Below are positions 1 to 7,896 of a stretch of 13,980 bases of DNA, in pieces. Source of the DNA: CAYSCW01 sp964449165 (GTDB lineage Bacteria > Acidobacteriota > Aminicenantia > Aminicenantales > Aminicenantaceae). Both the position numbers and the translations under genes were made by a program. The notes under the pieces were generated by a model that saw nothing but the letters and a program-made list of their open reading frames with translations, made no database searches and was not told where the DNA came from. Location of the stretch: positions 1-13,980 of the forward strand of contig CAYVAT010000060.1 of the NCBI GenBank assembly GCA_964449165.1. The letters are read 5' to 3'. Numbering within the stretch: position 1 is the stretch's first letter; every line of letters begins with the position of its first letter.

Positions 1-579
1 CATCATCTTGTAGGCATCTGGCGCAAGAAGATCCAGGATGCCTCCCAATGTGTGGTTAATCAATGTGGTACTGGTTACGGCGACTACTTCTGCCTGCGGG
101 AGAAGTGCTTCGGTCCTATTGTCTGTGATGTCCCCGGGACGCTCACGTCCAGGTAGTTCAAAGACCCACAATTCTCGGGCTTCTGCTCTTAGTCTTTTGA
201 CAAACGGGAAATGCCCGATAATCGCTATCCGTTTTCCCTTTCCTTGTGAGCGAATTTCATCTTCAGCGTTCAAGTCAACACATAAAGACTCATCAATAGG
301 CAGTATGGAATTTATTGCAGCGATACCAATCGAAGCTTCAAGGATGCGGTCTGATAGGGAGAGTTCTGCCAACGCTCTTGCTTGTATGGGGAGAAGATTC
401 CCAGCGGATTCCACTTGGTGCCCTTCGGAGGGAAGGATGGAGGCTGCCATGGAAGAGGCAAGGCCGCAGCGGAATGAAGTGACCGCTGTCCAGTAGACAC
501 ATGTACGAATATCAGATACTTTGTCATCTAAATGTAAGGAGGAGAGAATATCTCTAAGTATAGCTTTGGTTTTCTTCAT
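1..579 (-). CDS. DUF364/DUF4213 family protein (3' end cut by window edge)
   Basis: This is the first 193 codons of a minus-strand gene that runs off the left edge. The N-terminus resembles the DUF4213 enolase-like domain (residues about 1-85, including a YWTAV stretch and RCGLASSM). It is followed by a Rossmann-like DUF364 domain with IAIIGHFPFVKRLR, ELWVFELPGRERP, LLPQAEVVAVTSTTLINHTL and GGILDLLAP. Families of this type have been called putative heavy-metal chelation proteins, but their real function is not established. The frame stays open upstream of the chosen ATG. I keep ATG 579 because a TTGACT-17-TATAAG promoter lies just upstream and would put the transcript start within about 25 bases of it, and because family members begin with a similar short helix. 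No strong Shine-Dalgarno sequence is seen. The gene is divergent from the C69 peptidase gene. The family call is fairly secure; the role is not. Confidence 0.8.
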   Translation of the reverse strand, partial: MKKTKAILRDILSSLHLDDKVSDIRTCVYWTAVTSFRCGLASSMAASILPSEGHQVESAGNLLPIQARALAELSLSDRILEASIGIAAINSILPIDESLCVDLNAEDEIRSQGKGKRIAIIGHFPFVKRLRAEARELWVFELPGRERPGDITDNRTEALLPQAEVVAVTSTTLINHTLGGILDLLAPDAYKMM

Positions 580-606
580 GGATTCTGGCCGATTTCCCAG
601 AAAAAG

Positions 607-635
607 CTTATAGCACAGGAAGAAATTGCAGTCAA
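607..635 (-). promoter_or_regulatory. Sigma-70-type promoter for the DUF364 gene
   Basis: Read on the minus strand, the -35 box is TTGACT (630-635), the spacer is exactly 17 bp, and the -10 box is TATAAG (607-612). The predicted transcript start near 600 leaves a leader of about 20 bases before ATG 579. This also argues against any of the upstream in-frame codons being the start. Confidence 0.6.
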
Positions 636-731
636 ACCCAGAATCAATGCTGAACAAGAGAACAATAAAACAAAACCAGGGAACAATGTTTGCCTGCCCA
701 TAATGCAAATACCTTTTGAATAGAGTTTGCC

Positions 732-760
732 TTGATTTTTTCCATCCACAGTTATAGCTT
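732..760 (+). promoter_or_regulatory. Possible weak promoter for the C69 peptidase gene
   Basis: TTGATT (732-737) and TAGCTT (755-760) are separated by 17 bp. The -10 box is poor (3 of 6 matches to TATAAT). The same TAGCTT hexamer stands 17 bp after a TTGACT upstream of the TPR gene at 2512-2540. That recurrence is the main reason to list it. Confidence 0.3.
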
Positions 761-802
761 AGATTCTATCATTCATAAAAATACAAGAAGGAGGATTCAA
801 CG

Positions 803-2434
803 ATGAAACAAAAAATCATTTTCCCTTTAATTCTTCTATTCTTGAGTCTATTGGTAGGCAGTCAATGGGCAGCGGATAACTGCTCGAGCTTCCTTGTGAC
901 CAAAGGAGCCTCAAAAGACGGATCCGTGATGATCACCTATAGCTGTGACGGAGAATTTCTCCCTCATCTCGAATACATTCCTGCTCAGGACCATAAACCA
1001 GACTCAACCATCGAAATCAGGGGAAGAAACAGCAAGATCAGGGGCGAGGTCAAACAGGTGCCCCATACTTATGCTGTTGTCGGATTGATGAATGAGTACC
1101 AGTTGGCTATCGGCGAAACCACATTCGGAGGCCGCAGGGAACTGAGAAACCCGGACGGACTTCTTCATTATTTCTTTCTGATGAGACTTGCTCTGCAGAG
1201 AGCCAAAACTGCCAGGGAGGCTATTAAAGTCGTGGCTTCACTGGTTGAAGAATACGGGTATGCCAGTACTGGGGAGAGCTTTTCCATTGCCGATCCTGAT
1301 GAAGCGTGGATCATGGAGATGATCGGTCCGGGTCCGGGCGGAAAAGGAGCCCACTGGGTGGCTCTGCGAATTCCGGACGGATACATTTCCGCCCATGCCA
1401 ATATGTCCCGCATCGGGGAGTTCCCCTTAGACGATCCAGAGAATTGTATGTACTCCGAAAATGTTATCTCCTTTGCTGAACAAAAGGGTTATTACACCAA
1501 GGAATCGGGAAAGCCTTTCAGTTTCCGCTACGCGTACGATCCTCCACAGCCCTCATCACTCAGGACTTGTGCAGCGCGAGTCTGGAGTATGTTTCGCCGA
1601 AGCGCACCGTCCCTGAATTTATCTCCAGATTTCCAGCGGGGGGTAAAAGGCGCAACGCCTTATCCTTTATGGATTAAACCCGACCAGAAGCTTTCCCTGC
1701 ATGATGTGATGAATATCATGCGCGACCATTATGAAGGAACAGAGTTTGACATGACCAAAGGCATAGATGCCGGACCGTTCGGATGCCCTGTCCGCTTCAG
1801 AGGGCTTACTTGGGAAGTGGATGATGTCAAATACAGCTGGGAGCGTCCAATATCGACACAGCAGACAGGATTTTCTTTCGTTTCCCAATCCCGGGAATGG
1901 CTCCCTGATGCTATAGGCGGTGTCTATTGGTACGGCGTGGACGATACTTACACCACATGCTATATTCCTCTTTACTGCTCTATTCAAGACCTGCCCGAAC
2001 CATTCACAGTCGGGGATCTGCAAAAATTTTCATGGGATTCAGCATGGTGGGTGTTTAACTTTGTGGCAAACTACGCCAACCTGAAATATTCCTCTATGGT
2101 TAAAGACATTCAAGCTGTCCAGAAAGCTCTGGAAGGCCAATTTCTTTCTCTTCAACCAGCGATTGAGAAAACGGCGCTCGATTTATACAAGATAGATCAG
2201 AAGCCCATGGTTCAATTTCTGACAAATTATTCGGTCAGCCAGGGAGAGATGGTGGTCAAACGCTGGATCGAGCTGGGTGAGCACCTGTTGACAAAATACA
2301 ACGATGGCTATGTGAAAGATGAGCGAGGACGTCCCCGCGAAATGGGCTATCCTTCCGAATGGCTCAAGGAAGTCCTGAAAAGCAAGCCCGAGCAATTCAA
2401 GCTGCCAGGCTGGGGCGAGGACAAGAAAGATTAA
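803..2434 (+). CDS. Secreted C69-family dipeptidase (Ntn hydrolase)
   Basis: This is a 543-residue peptidase of family C69 (PepD type), predicted to hydrolyse dipeptides or short peptides outside the cytoplasm. Residues 1-23 form a signal peptide with a Leu-rich core. It is followed closely by Cys27 in the context DNCSSFLVTKGASKDGS, which matches the N-terminal nucleophile region of C69. In this family the Cys is exposed by removal of a leader or propeptide, so cleavage before Cys27 is expected. Other family-like blocks are GETTFGGR, GYASTGESFSIADPDEAWIMEMIG, YISAHANMSRIGEF and TTCYIPLYC. The length is normal for secreted C69 members. Start: ATG 803 has an AAGGAGG ribosome site about 8 bases upstream. 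The gene is divergent from the DUF364 gene, and 246 bp separate it from the TPR gene on the same strand. I see no hairpin terminator after the stop. The family is confident; the natural substrate is unknown. Confidence 0.9.
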   Translation: MKQKIIFPLILLFLSLLVGSQWAADNCSSFLVTKGASKDGSVMITYSCDGEFLPHLEYIPAQDHKPDSTIEIRGRNSKIRGEVKQVPHTYAVVGLMNEYQLAIGETTFGGRRELRNPDGLLHYFFLMRLALQRAKTAREAIKVVASLVEEYGYASTGESFSIADPDEAWIMEMIGPGPGGKGAHWVALRIPDGYISAHANMSRIGEFPLDDPENCMYSENVISFAEQKGYYTKESGKPFSFRYAYDPPQPSSLRTCAARVWSMFRRSAPSLNLSPDFQRGVKGATPYPLWIKPDQKLSLHDVMNIMRDHYEGTEFDMTKGIDAGPFGCPVRFRGLTWEVDDVKYSWERPISTQQTGFSFVSQSREWLPDAIGGVYWYGVDDTYTTCYIPLYCSIQDLPEPFTVGDLQKFSWDSAWWVFNFVANYANLKYSSMVKDIQAVQKALEGQFLSLQPAIEKTALDLYKIDQKPMVQFLTNYSVSQGEMVVKRWIELGEHLLTKYNDGYVKDERGRPREMGYPSEWLKEVLKSKPEQFKLPGWGEDKKD

Positions 2435-2511
2435 CGGTTGCCCTGAACATAAGAAGATGTCTGCTCGAAGTTTAGCCTTTTCAGATATGGCGTAAGAACG
2501 AGTTTCCTGTA

Positions 2512-2540
2512 TTGACTCGCCTGTTTGCCTGTGATAGCTT
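2512..2540 (+). promoter_or_regulatory. Possible weak promoter for the TPR protein gene
   Basis: TTGACT (2512-2517), a 17-bp spacer and TAGCTT (2535-2540) have the same layout and the same unusual -10 hexamer as the element upstream of the C69 gene. It would give a leader of about 135 bases before ATG 2681. The match to a classical -10 is poor, so this is tentative. The rest of the 2435-2680 gap holds no recognisable feature. Confidence 0.3.
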
Positions 2541-2680
2541 TATTTATGAGAGTCAATAGAAGATAATCCGGAAGAATTGAGGGTGAATGAATTCTTTCAA
2601 AAAAGCAAATCCTGGTTTCAAGAAAAATTATAGAAGCCGGCTGAAATAAAGGTGGAAAAGCAATAAAGGAAGTTCTTAAG

Positions 2681-3652
2681 ATGAAGAAATTTAAAGTCAT
2701 TATCTTATTTTTTCTCATCATGGCAGTTTTTTCTCATTTTCTCCTATCTCAGGAAGGAAGAGGCGAGGCAAGACTGAAGGGAGTGGTAATCGATAAGGAC
2801 GGAAATCCTGTTGAAGGAGCAAAGGTTGAGCTTGAATCATTGGTCCATAGGCTTACCATGACGACAACAACCGATAAAGATGGAAGATGGTCTTTTATTG
2901 GCCTGGGAAAAACAGTCGTAAGGCTTACGGTATCAAAGGAAGGATATGATCCTGCTGTTATTCAACAGCTTGAAGTCAGTGCGTTTTCAGCTAATAATCC
3001 AGACCAGGAAATAGTTTTACTAAAAACTACAGATGTTGAGAACCTGGAGGAAGAAGATCCAAGGACGCTCTACCTTAAGGGAGAAGATTTATACAATAAT
3101 GGCGAATACGAAACGGCCCTTGCCGTTTTTAAAGAATTTGCTGAAAAACAACCGGAATTATATGAAGCAAGAATCAATATCGGCAATTGTTATATAAAAC
3201 TGAAGCAGTATGACAAAGCGATAGAAGAGTTTGAATTTGTTCTAGGAAAACTGGAGGAAGAAAGAGGTGACCTCGAAGGAAATGAAACGGCCGCATCGGT
3301 ATATGCCAGTCTTGGTGAATTATATATGGATAAAGAAGACTTTGAAAAAGCAAAAGATTATTTTGAAAAATCGATCGCTATCGATCCTTCAAACTATGCT
3401 TTATCCTATAATGTCGCGGAGATTCTTTTTAACTCGAATAATATTGATGAAGCAATTCATTATTATAAATTAGCTGCCGAGATAAAACCCGAATGGCCGA
3501 AGTCTTATTTAAAACTGGGATATTGTTATTTGAACAAGGGAGAGACGATGATAGCCATCGATTATTTAAATAAATTTATTGAATTAAGTCCAGAAGATGA
3601 TCCACAGGTAAGCGCTGTTAAGAATATAATAAAACAGCTGGAAAAGAAGTAA
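2681..3652 (+). CDS. Secreted carboxypeptidase-regulatory-like domain + TPR repeat protein
   Basis: This 323-residue protein starts with a signal peptide or membrane anchor (residues 1-23, MKKFKVIILFFLIMAVFSHF). A carboxypeptidase-regulatory-like beta-sandwich follows at about 30-115, shown by LKGVVIDKDGNPVEGAKVEL and then DKDGRWSFIGL and VSKEGYDPA. An acidic linker leads to about five tetratricopeptide repeats (roughly 128-161, 162-195, 205-238, 239-272 and 273-306) with typical GxxY/ExAixxF patterns such as YDKAIEEFEFVL and FEKAKDYFEKSIAIDPSN. TPRs bind other proteins or peptides, so a scaffold in the periplasm or at the outer membrane is likely. AAAGGAAG about 10 bases upstream serves as ribosome site for ATG 2681. 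The gene is convergent with the VWA-like gene, with 5 bp between the two stops. The TonB-type receptor in this window carries the same kind of N-terminal domain. The domains are clear; the partner is not. Confidence 0.85.
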   Translation: MKKFKVIILFFLIMAVFSHFLLSQEGRGEARLKGVVIDKDGNPVEGAKVELESLVHRLTMTTTTDKDGRWSFIGLGKTVVRLTVSKEGYDPAVIQQLEVSAFSANNPDQEIVLLKTTDVENLEEEDPRTLYLKGEDLYNNGEYETALAVFKEFAEKQPELYEARINIGNCYIKLKQYDKAIEEFEFVLGKLEEERGDLEGNETAASVYASLGELYMDKEDFEKAKDYFEKSIAIDPSNYALSYNVAEILFNSNNIDEAIHYYKLAAEIKPEWPKSYLKLGYCYLNKGETMIAIDYLNKFIELSPEDDPQVSAVKNIIKQLEKK

Positions 3653-3657
3653 ATTTT

Positions 3658-4512
3658 TTAATTCTCTTCAAAGATGACTTTTGGCTGGGTTGTGGTAATC
3701 TTTTCCCCTCCTGTTATATCCACTATTTTGGTCATCGCGCTGTAAAAATCCCCGGAGTTATCAACCAACTGGTACCTTTTTGTAGAAATCTCTTTGGGGT
3801 TGATATAAATAAAGTTAAATATTACTCCAGCTTCTTTGAATTCTTCACCTATTTCTTCTGAAGCAAAATCTGTTCTGGATCGCTCCTCCAGGAATACTTC
3901 AATCACTTTAAAAGCTATCTGCTGATTATCTCTCAACCTGTTCATTATATTCTTGTTAGGTATAGGCCTCTGTTCTTTCTGGAAAAAGAGATATATATAA
4001 TTTTCAGTATCACCGGTCACTTTTTTTGATCTTTTAAAAATGTCCGAGAACTCTAAGAGCATTTTCTGGTTAATCCTTCTAGTCATCCTTAATTCTCTTC
4101 GATTGTTTTCATAGGCAGCTATAATATTTTTAACATCTTGTGCACCAACATCTCCGCTTATCTCATTCACTAGGCTGAGCATTTGAGTGTAAATATTCCT
4201 GTAATCAGCACCCGAAATTGAAGTGTGTTTTCTAAGTGTATCTTTTATTTCTTCATTGATCTTCTTCCTGGATTGGGAGATGACTTTACTCGAGTAGCTG
4301 TACAGTTTATTTGTAGGTGTCATGATGATGAGCTGGTCCTTTGGGCCAAGGTCTTTTTTGAAGAGCGTATCTATTGTGTAGTCTATTTCTTTGCTGTAGT
4401 CTTTAAGATCAAAGAGAAGCATGATATTTTTTGGTTTGTTGCTGGCAATGACAGCAGAGTTCATCAGGACGAATATCAAAAAGATCCCGAAGACATAGAT
4501 CGTTTTTTTCAT
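3658..4512 (-). CDS. Secreted VWA-like protein lacking a MIDAS motif
   Basis: This is a 284-residue protein with a signal peptide at about 1-24. The mature part begins with a hydrophobic beta strand (NIMLLFDL) and a helix. A second strand (QLIIMTP) follows. A later strand, NYIYLFFQKEQRP (171-183), sits where VWA folds carry a central strand. The end, DNSGDFYSAMTKIVDITGGE, resembles the last helix of secreted VWA proteins. The usual metal site DxSxS is replaced by D35-L-K-D-Y, so it should not bind metal in the classical way. The VWA assignment is my inference from the strand order; the gene could also be called hypothetical. ATG 4512 is preceded by GGAGGA at good spacing. The gene lies 106 bp downstream of the receptor gene on the same strand but behind a strong terminator, so it is probably expressed separately or by read-through. 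Confidence 0.75.
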   Translation of the reverse strand: MKKTIYVFGIFLIFVLMNSAVIASNKPKNIMLLFDLKDYSKEIDYTIDTLFKKDLGPKDQLIIMTPTNKLYSYSSKVISQSRKKINEEIKDTLRKHTSISGADYRNIYTQMLSLVNEISGDVGAQDVKNIIAAYENNRRELRMTRRINQKMLLEFSDIFKRSKKVTGDTENYIYLFFQKEQRPIPNKNIMNRLRDNQQIAFKVIEVFLEERSRTDFASEEIGEEFKEAGVIFNFIYINPKEISTKRYQLVDNSGDFYSAMTKIVDITGGEKITTTQPKVIFEEN

Positions 4513-4550
4513 CTTTCCTCCACGATATTCATAGGAAGGTTAAACAGTCT

Positions 4551-4594
4551 TTTTTTAAAAAAAGAGGGAGACACCTAGAACATGTCTCCCTCTT
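4551..4594 (-). terminator. Rho-independent terminator of the TonB-type receptor gene
   Basis: Read on the minus strand, a stem with a perfect 10-bp core pairs GAGGGAGACA with TGTCTCCCTC (arms 4564-4573 and 4583-4592, extendable by two A-T pairs). The loop is 9 bases. It is followed immediately by seven T residues (4557-4563). It lies 25 bp past the receptor stop and upstream of the VWA-like gene. Confidence 0.9.
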
Positions 4595-4618
4595 CTCTTG
4601 TTTTCCGGCTTCTACTAC

Positions 4619-7402
4619 CTAGAATTCAAACCGTGCGCCAATCTGGAAGATTCTCGGATCCTGAATCGCTTCGAGCTTTTGGTATTCGATGCTTGAGTTG
4701 CTGGAAATAGTGTAAACCTCGGTTGTTTTGTTTTGGTTGAAAACACTGTATGCGTCGCCAAAGACTGCAAAGGTAGTTCCTCCGATTCTGAATTCTTTTT
4801 CGAGCCTTAAATCCAGTATGGTAAGTGCTGGATAATGACTTGAGCCTCTTTTTTCTGCATAGATAGTTTCATTGCCCTGGAGAAGACTCAATCCAAGATC
4901 GGAGCTTCTGATCTGTCTTGTGTACCTCTGTCCGGATAGGTATCTGAAGTAACCTCCTAAGTTGATTCCGAGAGGTCCTCTTACCATACCCTCTATCTTT
5001 ACCTGATGTCTTCTTTCTAGTGGGAATTCTCCGATTCTATTTATATGGTAATTGGGATCCTGATAGTATCCGGTTCCGCTCCAGCTGTCTCCAAAGTCAG
5101 TTCCGATTAAACCTCTTGTGTGCTGCCACACATACGAGGCTTTAAGCTGCCACCCGTGTGAATATCTTTTATCAAAAGTTATTTCCACATTATCAGCGTC
5201 TCTGTTAGCATCTGGAGGGTTGATCAGGTATTGTTCTGCTGGGTAAACTGCGAGCTGATCCCAGAAGGTTATAGTGGAGCCGTCATAAGGATCTGTTGCA
5301 GTCACTTGCTCATAATTTATCCAGTCATATTCACCGGTACTGAGCAGCTTGTCAATGTCGATATTGTGTGCATCAGCATCTTCTATATTGTTTCTGTCCC
5401 ATTTCCTGATGTATCTAATTCCTACAGAAGCATCCTCAAATATCTCTCTTTCGATACCTATTATGAATTCATCCGTGTAAGGTGTTTTAAAACCGTAGTC
5501 TCCATACCCGTACTTAGGGGCAAATTCAGGGCCTGATATTTCTAGATAAAAGACATATCCTGTTGTCCAGTCTGAATTTATGTACGCACCGTAATCAACC
5601 CAGCCGTTGGGATTTCCCCTGGAAATCCACTGAGTGAGATTTGCCACGTAGTATCTTGAGAAACTTGTCTTCACCATAGTTTTACCGTCTCCCACCAGGT
5701 CAAAGATAAGGCCCAATCGGGGAGCAAGGACATTCCATGTGTAGGCGGTTATTGATTTTGTAATGCTTCTGTTGTATGTGTAGCCGAAGAGCTCCTGTTC
5801 ACCTTCATCTTCCAGTTGAGGAGGATATATCCCCTGCATACGGTCAAACCTTATTCCGAGATTGGCTGTCAGTCTGGAGGAAATATTCCAGGCGTCCTGG
5901 AGGTAAAAAGAGATATTCACGCTCTTCTCTTTCACGTCATACGGGGCATAGTAATAACCATAATAGGGAGCTCCGTTATAGGTATAAACAAAGCTCATAC
6001 CGTTAACGGGATGTCTGCCAAACTGCAATGTTCTGCCTGTAGAACCCAGCATGTATTCAGCTCCAGCTTTTATTTCGTGGGACCCCATGAAATCTTCGAC
6101 GAATATTGTGCCGTCAGCCTCTATTGAATACCGATCACGAGGATTAAGGTCATTGTATCCGTAACTTCCTGAATTCAGGCCAGTTGTATATTCATAGTAA
6201 TTAGGTTCATCATTTTTTCTGTACAGGCTGAAGTCTGTAATATAGGCAAAGGCTTTAAGGTTCATAAAAAAGTTAGATCCGAAAAACCTTGTGTAATGCA
6301 GGTTGATAACATGTGTGGGGGTTTCCTGTCTCCAGGTCGTGTCTTCAGTCTGGTATCTGCTGGCGCCTCTGTGATTTCTGCTTATGTCTGAGTATCTGTA
6401 GTTAAAGATGAATCTGTTGTCCTGGTTGGGCTGGAAGGTTAATTTTACGTAGGGATACGGTCTGTACTGGTCAACTCCTGTTTCTGTGTCTTTATCATAA
6501 GGGTATCCAGAAACGATTCTTTCTTGTTTCCAGAAACTGGCATTGGCGAAGAACCAGAGCTTGTCTTTGATGATGGGACCGCCAAGGTTGAATCCAGGTT
6601 CCATTTCATACTTGAAACCGCTTTCTTCTCCTTCCAAAGCAGTGCCTTTTGTGTTGTTTGACTGGAATTTCTCGCCCCTGTAGTACATGTTTGCCGAACC
6701 ATGGAATTCATTTCCACCTGATTTACTGACGGCGTTTGCAATGGCTCCGCGAACCTGTCCATGCTCAGCGGAAAGCCCGCCGGTCTGTACGGATATTTCC
6801 TCTATTGTATCCATACTGAAGAAAATTGCTTCTGTACCAACAGCGGCATCGGCAGTGTTGACTCCGTCGATACTGTAGACATTATCTCTTACTGATCCCC
6901 CGAAAGAAGTACCCGAAGTCATTCCAGGTGTCATACCAATATAAGTACCGAATGTTCTGGTTGCGGGAATACTCGTAATAAAGTCCCTGTCTATTGTGGC
7001 CGTTTTTGTGGTAGTCTGTTTGTCAACTGTGGGAGATATACCTTCGACAACTATTTCTTCCTCAATTGTCGCAACTGTCAAAGTTACTTCTATTTCAGTG
7101 GTCTTAGCCGCACTCACGATAATGCCTTTTCTTATGTTTGTGTTGAACCCTTCAATTTGGCATGTTACTTCATAAGCACCGGGAGGAAGAGAAGGGAAGC
7201 GGAAGAAACCGTTAACGTTAGTGATCCTGGAAATCTCTGGAGCAATAAGAGAGGGGGAACTGATGACAACCGTTACACCGGGAAGCGCAACTCCTTCTTC
7301 ATCCAAGACTGTGCCTTGAATTTTTCCTACTTGCCCTGTTTGCGAAAAACCAAACGCAAACACCAAAAGAAACATGAGACTAAAAAGTGAGAATTTTTTC
7401 AT
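4619..7402 (-). CDS. TonB-dependent-receptor-like outer membrane protein with N-terminal CarbReg domain
   Basis: This 927-residue outer-membrane protein is of the Oar-like/TonB-dependent-receptor type. It has a signal peptide (1-20, ending GFSQ) and a carboxypeptidase-regulatory-like domain at about 27-110 (IQGTVLDEEGVALPGVTV, then NVNGFFRFPSLPPGAYEV). A possible TonB-box-like stretch EEEIVVEG (about 114-121) follows. The plug domain is at about 130-235, with NVYSIDGVNTADA, MDTIEEISVQTGG and ANAVSKSGGNEFHGS. A long beta-barrel rich in Tyr, Trp and alternating polar/hydrophobic residues ends in GARFEF with a C-terminal Phe, the outer-membrane insertion signal. It probably imports or binds a substrate at the cell surface; which one is not visible. 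The start is well supported by AGGAGGT 3-9 bases upstream of ATG 7402. A strong terminator follows. The GntR regulator lies upstream on the same strand across a 494-bp gap. Length is in the normal range for this class. Confidence 0.92.
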   Translation of the reverse strand: MKKFSLFSLMFLLVFAFGFSQTGQVGKIQGTVLDEEGVALPGVTVVISSPSLIAPEISRITNVNGFFRFPSLPPGAYEVTCQIEGFNTNIRKGIIVSAAKTTEIEVTLTVATIEEEIVVEGISPTVDKQTTTKTATIDRDFITSIPATRTFGTYIGMTPGMTSGTSFGGSVRDNVYSIDGVNTADAAVGTEAIFFSMDTIEEISVQTGGLSAEHGQVRGAIANAVSKSGGNEFHGSANMYYRGEKFQSNNTKGTALEGEESGFKYEMEPGFNLGGPIIKDKLWFFANASFWKQERIVSGYPYDKDTETGVDQYRPYPYVKLTFQPNQDNRFIFNYRYSDISRNHRGASRYQTEDTTWRQETPTHVINLHYTRFFGSNFFMNLKAFAYITDFSLYRKNDEPNYYEYTTGLNSGSYGYNDLNPRDRYSIEADGTIFVEDFMGSHEIKAGAEYMLGSTGRTLQFGRHPVNGMSFVYTYNGAPYYGYYYAPYDVKEKSVNISFYLQDAWNISSRLTANLGIRFDRMQGIYPPQLEDEGEQELFGYTYNRSITKSITAYTWNVLAPRLGLIFDLVGDGKTMVKTSFSRYYVANLTQWISRGNPNGWVDYGAYINSDWTTGYVFYLEISGPEFAPKYGYGDYGFKTPYTDEFIIGIEREIFEDASVGIRYIRKWDRNNIEDADAHNIDIDKLLSTGEYDWINYEQVTATDPYDGSTITFWDQLAVYPAEQYLINPPDANRDADNVEITFDKRYSHGWQLKASYVWQHTRGLIGTDFGDSWSGTGYYQDPNYHINRIGEFPLERRHQVKIEGMVRGPLGINLGGYFRYLSGQRYTRQIRSSDLGLSLLQGNETIYAEKRGSSHYPALTILDLRLEKEFRIGGTTFAVFGDAYSVFNQNKTTEVYTISSNSSIEYQKLEAIQDPRIFQIGARFEF

Positions 7403-7607
7403 AATACCTCCTGACGATTTTTTATGTGTTTAATCTCATCTATTTATAACCCCAAACCCAAAAAGAATAATATTTCTTGGATCTGGAGCAGAAATTTCAA
7501 CTTGCACTCCTAAGGTTAATCTCAAAGCGATATCCTCCTCCTTGATCATCACCCTCTTTTCTAATATTTATATTTGCTGACCTTATGAGTTTTAAATACA
7601 CTTTCTC

Positions 7608-7645
7608 CGGGAGTTTCAGGGAGTAATCCCGCTTTTTTCCCTGAA
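7608..7645. repeat. Two overlapping, mutually exclusive inverted repeats
   Basis: TTCAGGG (7615-7621) pairs perfectly with CCCTGAA (7639-7645). CGGGA (7608-7612) pairs with TCCCG (7627-7631), which is followed on the plus strand by C and six T residues. The first arm of one stem lies inside the loop of the other, so both cannot form at once. The element is about 200 bp upstream of the receptor ATG on the minus strand, where it could lie in the leader or near the promoter. Function is unknown. Confidence 0.45.
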
Positions 7646-7845
7646 GCATCTTTGTGCAGGAAGAGGCAGCTAGCAATATAGCATCTATTCTTCTTTATAT
7701 TCATTTCTTTTTATGAATGTAATACTGAAAAAATGAGATATATTAAATATGCAAAAATTATGCCAGTTCCAAGCTCTTAGCTAACTTGTATTGAATCAAT
7801 GAATTAGATAAGGAATAGTAAGACAGTATTTTTCGGAATAATCCA

Positions 7846-7877
7846 AAAAAATGGATTCAAATACAAATTATTGAATC
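7846..7877 (-). terminator. Possible terminator of the GntR gene
   Basis: On the minus strand GATTCAA and TTGAATC (arms 7871-7877 and 7854-7860, 10-base loop) form a 7-bp stem. It is followed by CA and a run of seven T (7845-7851). It begins about 20 bp beyond the GntR stop codon. The stem is AT-rich, so termination may be weak. The same repeat may instead be an operator half-site pair, since TTGAATC also occurs at 7791-7797. Confidence 0.45.
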
Positions 7878-7896
7878 TCATACAATCCTTATTTTA

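Larger units (their letters stand above)
7403..7896. other. 494-bp AT-rich intergenic region with several inverted repeats
   Basis: No coding region, tRNA or known riboswitch is recognisable here. The visible structure is as follows: overlapping hairpins at 7608-7645; a small inverted repeat ATTCAT/ATGAAT (7699-7704 and 7713-7718); the palindrome ATTGA-A-TCAAT (7790-7800); AATCCA/TGGATT around an A6 loop (7840-7857); and GATTCAA/TTGAATC (7854-7877). The sequence next to the receptor start contains TATAAA on the minus strand (7443-7448) but no convincing -35 box. The receptor promoter must lie in this gap unless transcription continues from the GntR gene. Confidence 0.6.

Noticed and set aside
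38..496. 152-codon plus-strand ORF at the left edge
   Set aside because: It lies opposite the DUF364 reading frame, which has clear family motifs. The plus-strand product has no recognisable domain.
2431..2721. 96-codon minus-strand ORF in the gap between the C69 and TPR genes
   Set aside because: It would start inside the signal-peptide region of the TPR gene, overlaps the end of the C69 gene, and has no ribosome site or recognisable domain.
3267..3473. 68-codon plus-strand ORF inside the TPR gene
   Set aside because: It is a frame-shifted reading of the TPR repeats with no ribosome site.
4225..4578. 117-codon plus-strand ORF over the VWA-like gene and the terminator
   Set aside because: It is antisense to a gene with a signal peptide and ribosome site, and it runs through a strong terminator hairpin.
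5776..6127. Two overlapping plus-strand ORFs (76 and 103 codons) and other short ORFs within the receptor gene
   Set aside because: They are antisense to a continuous 927-residue beta-barrel protein and show no coding signals of their own.
7699..7718. ATTCAT/ATGAAT inverted repeat as a terminator
   Set aside because: A 6-bp AT stem with a T-rich loop is too weak and too likely by chance in this AT-rich gap.
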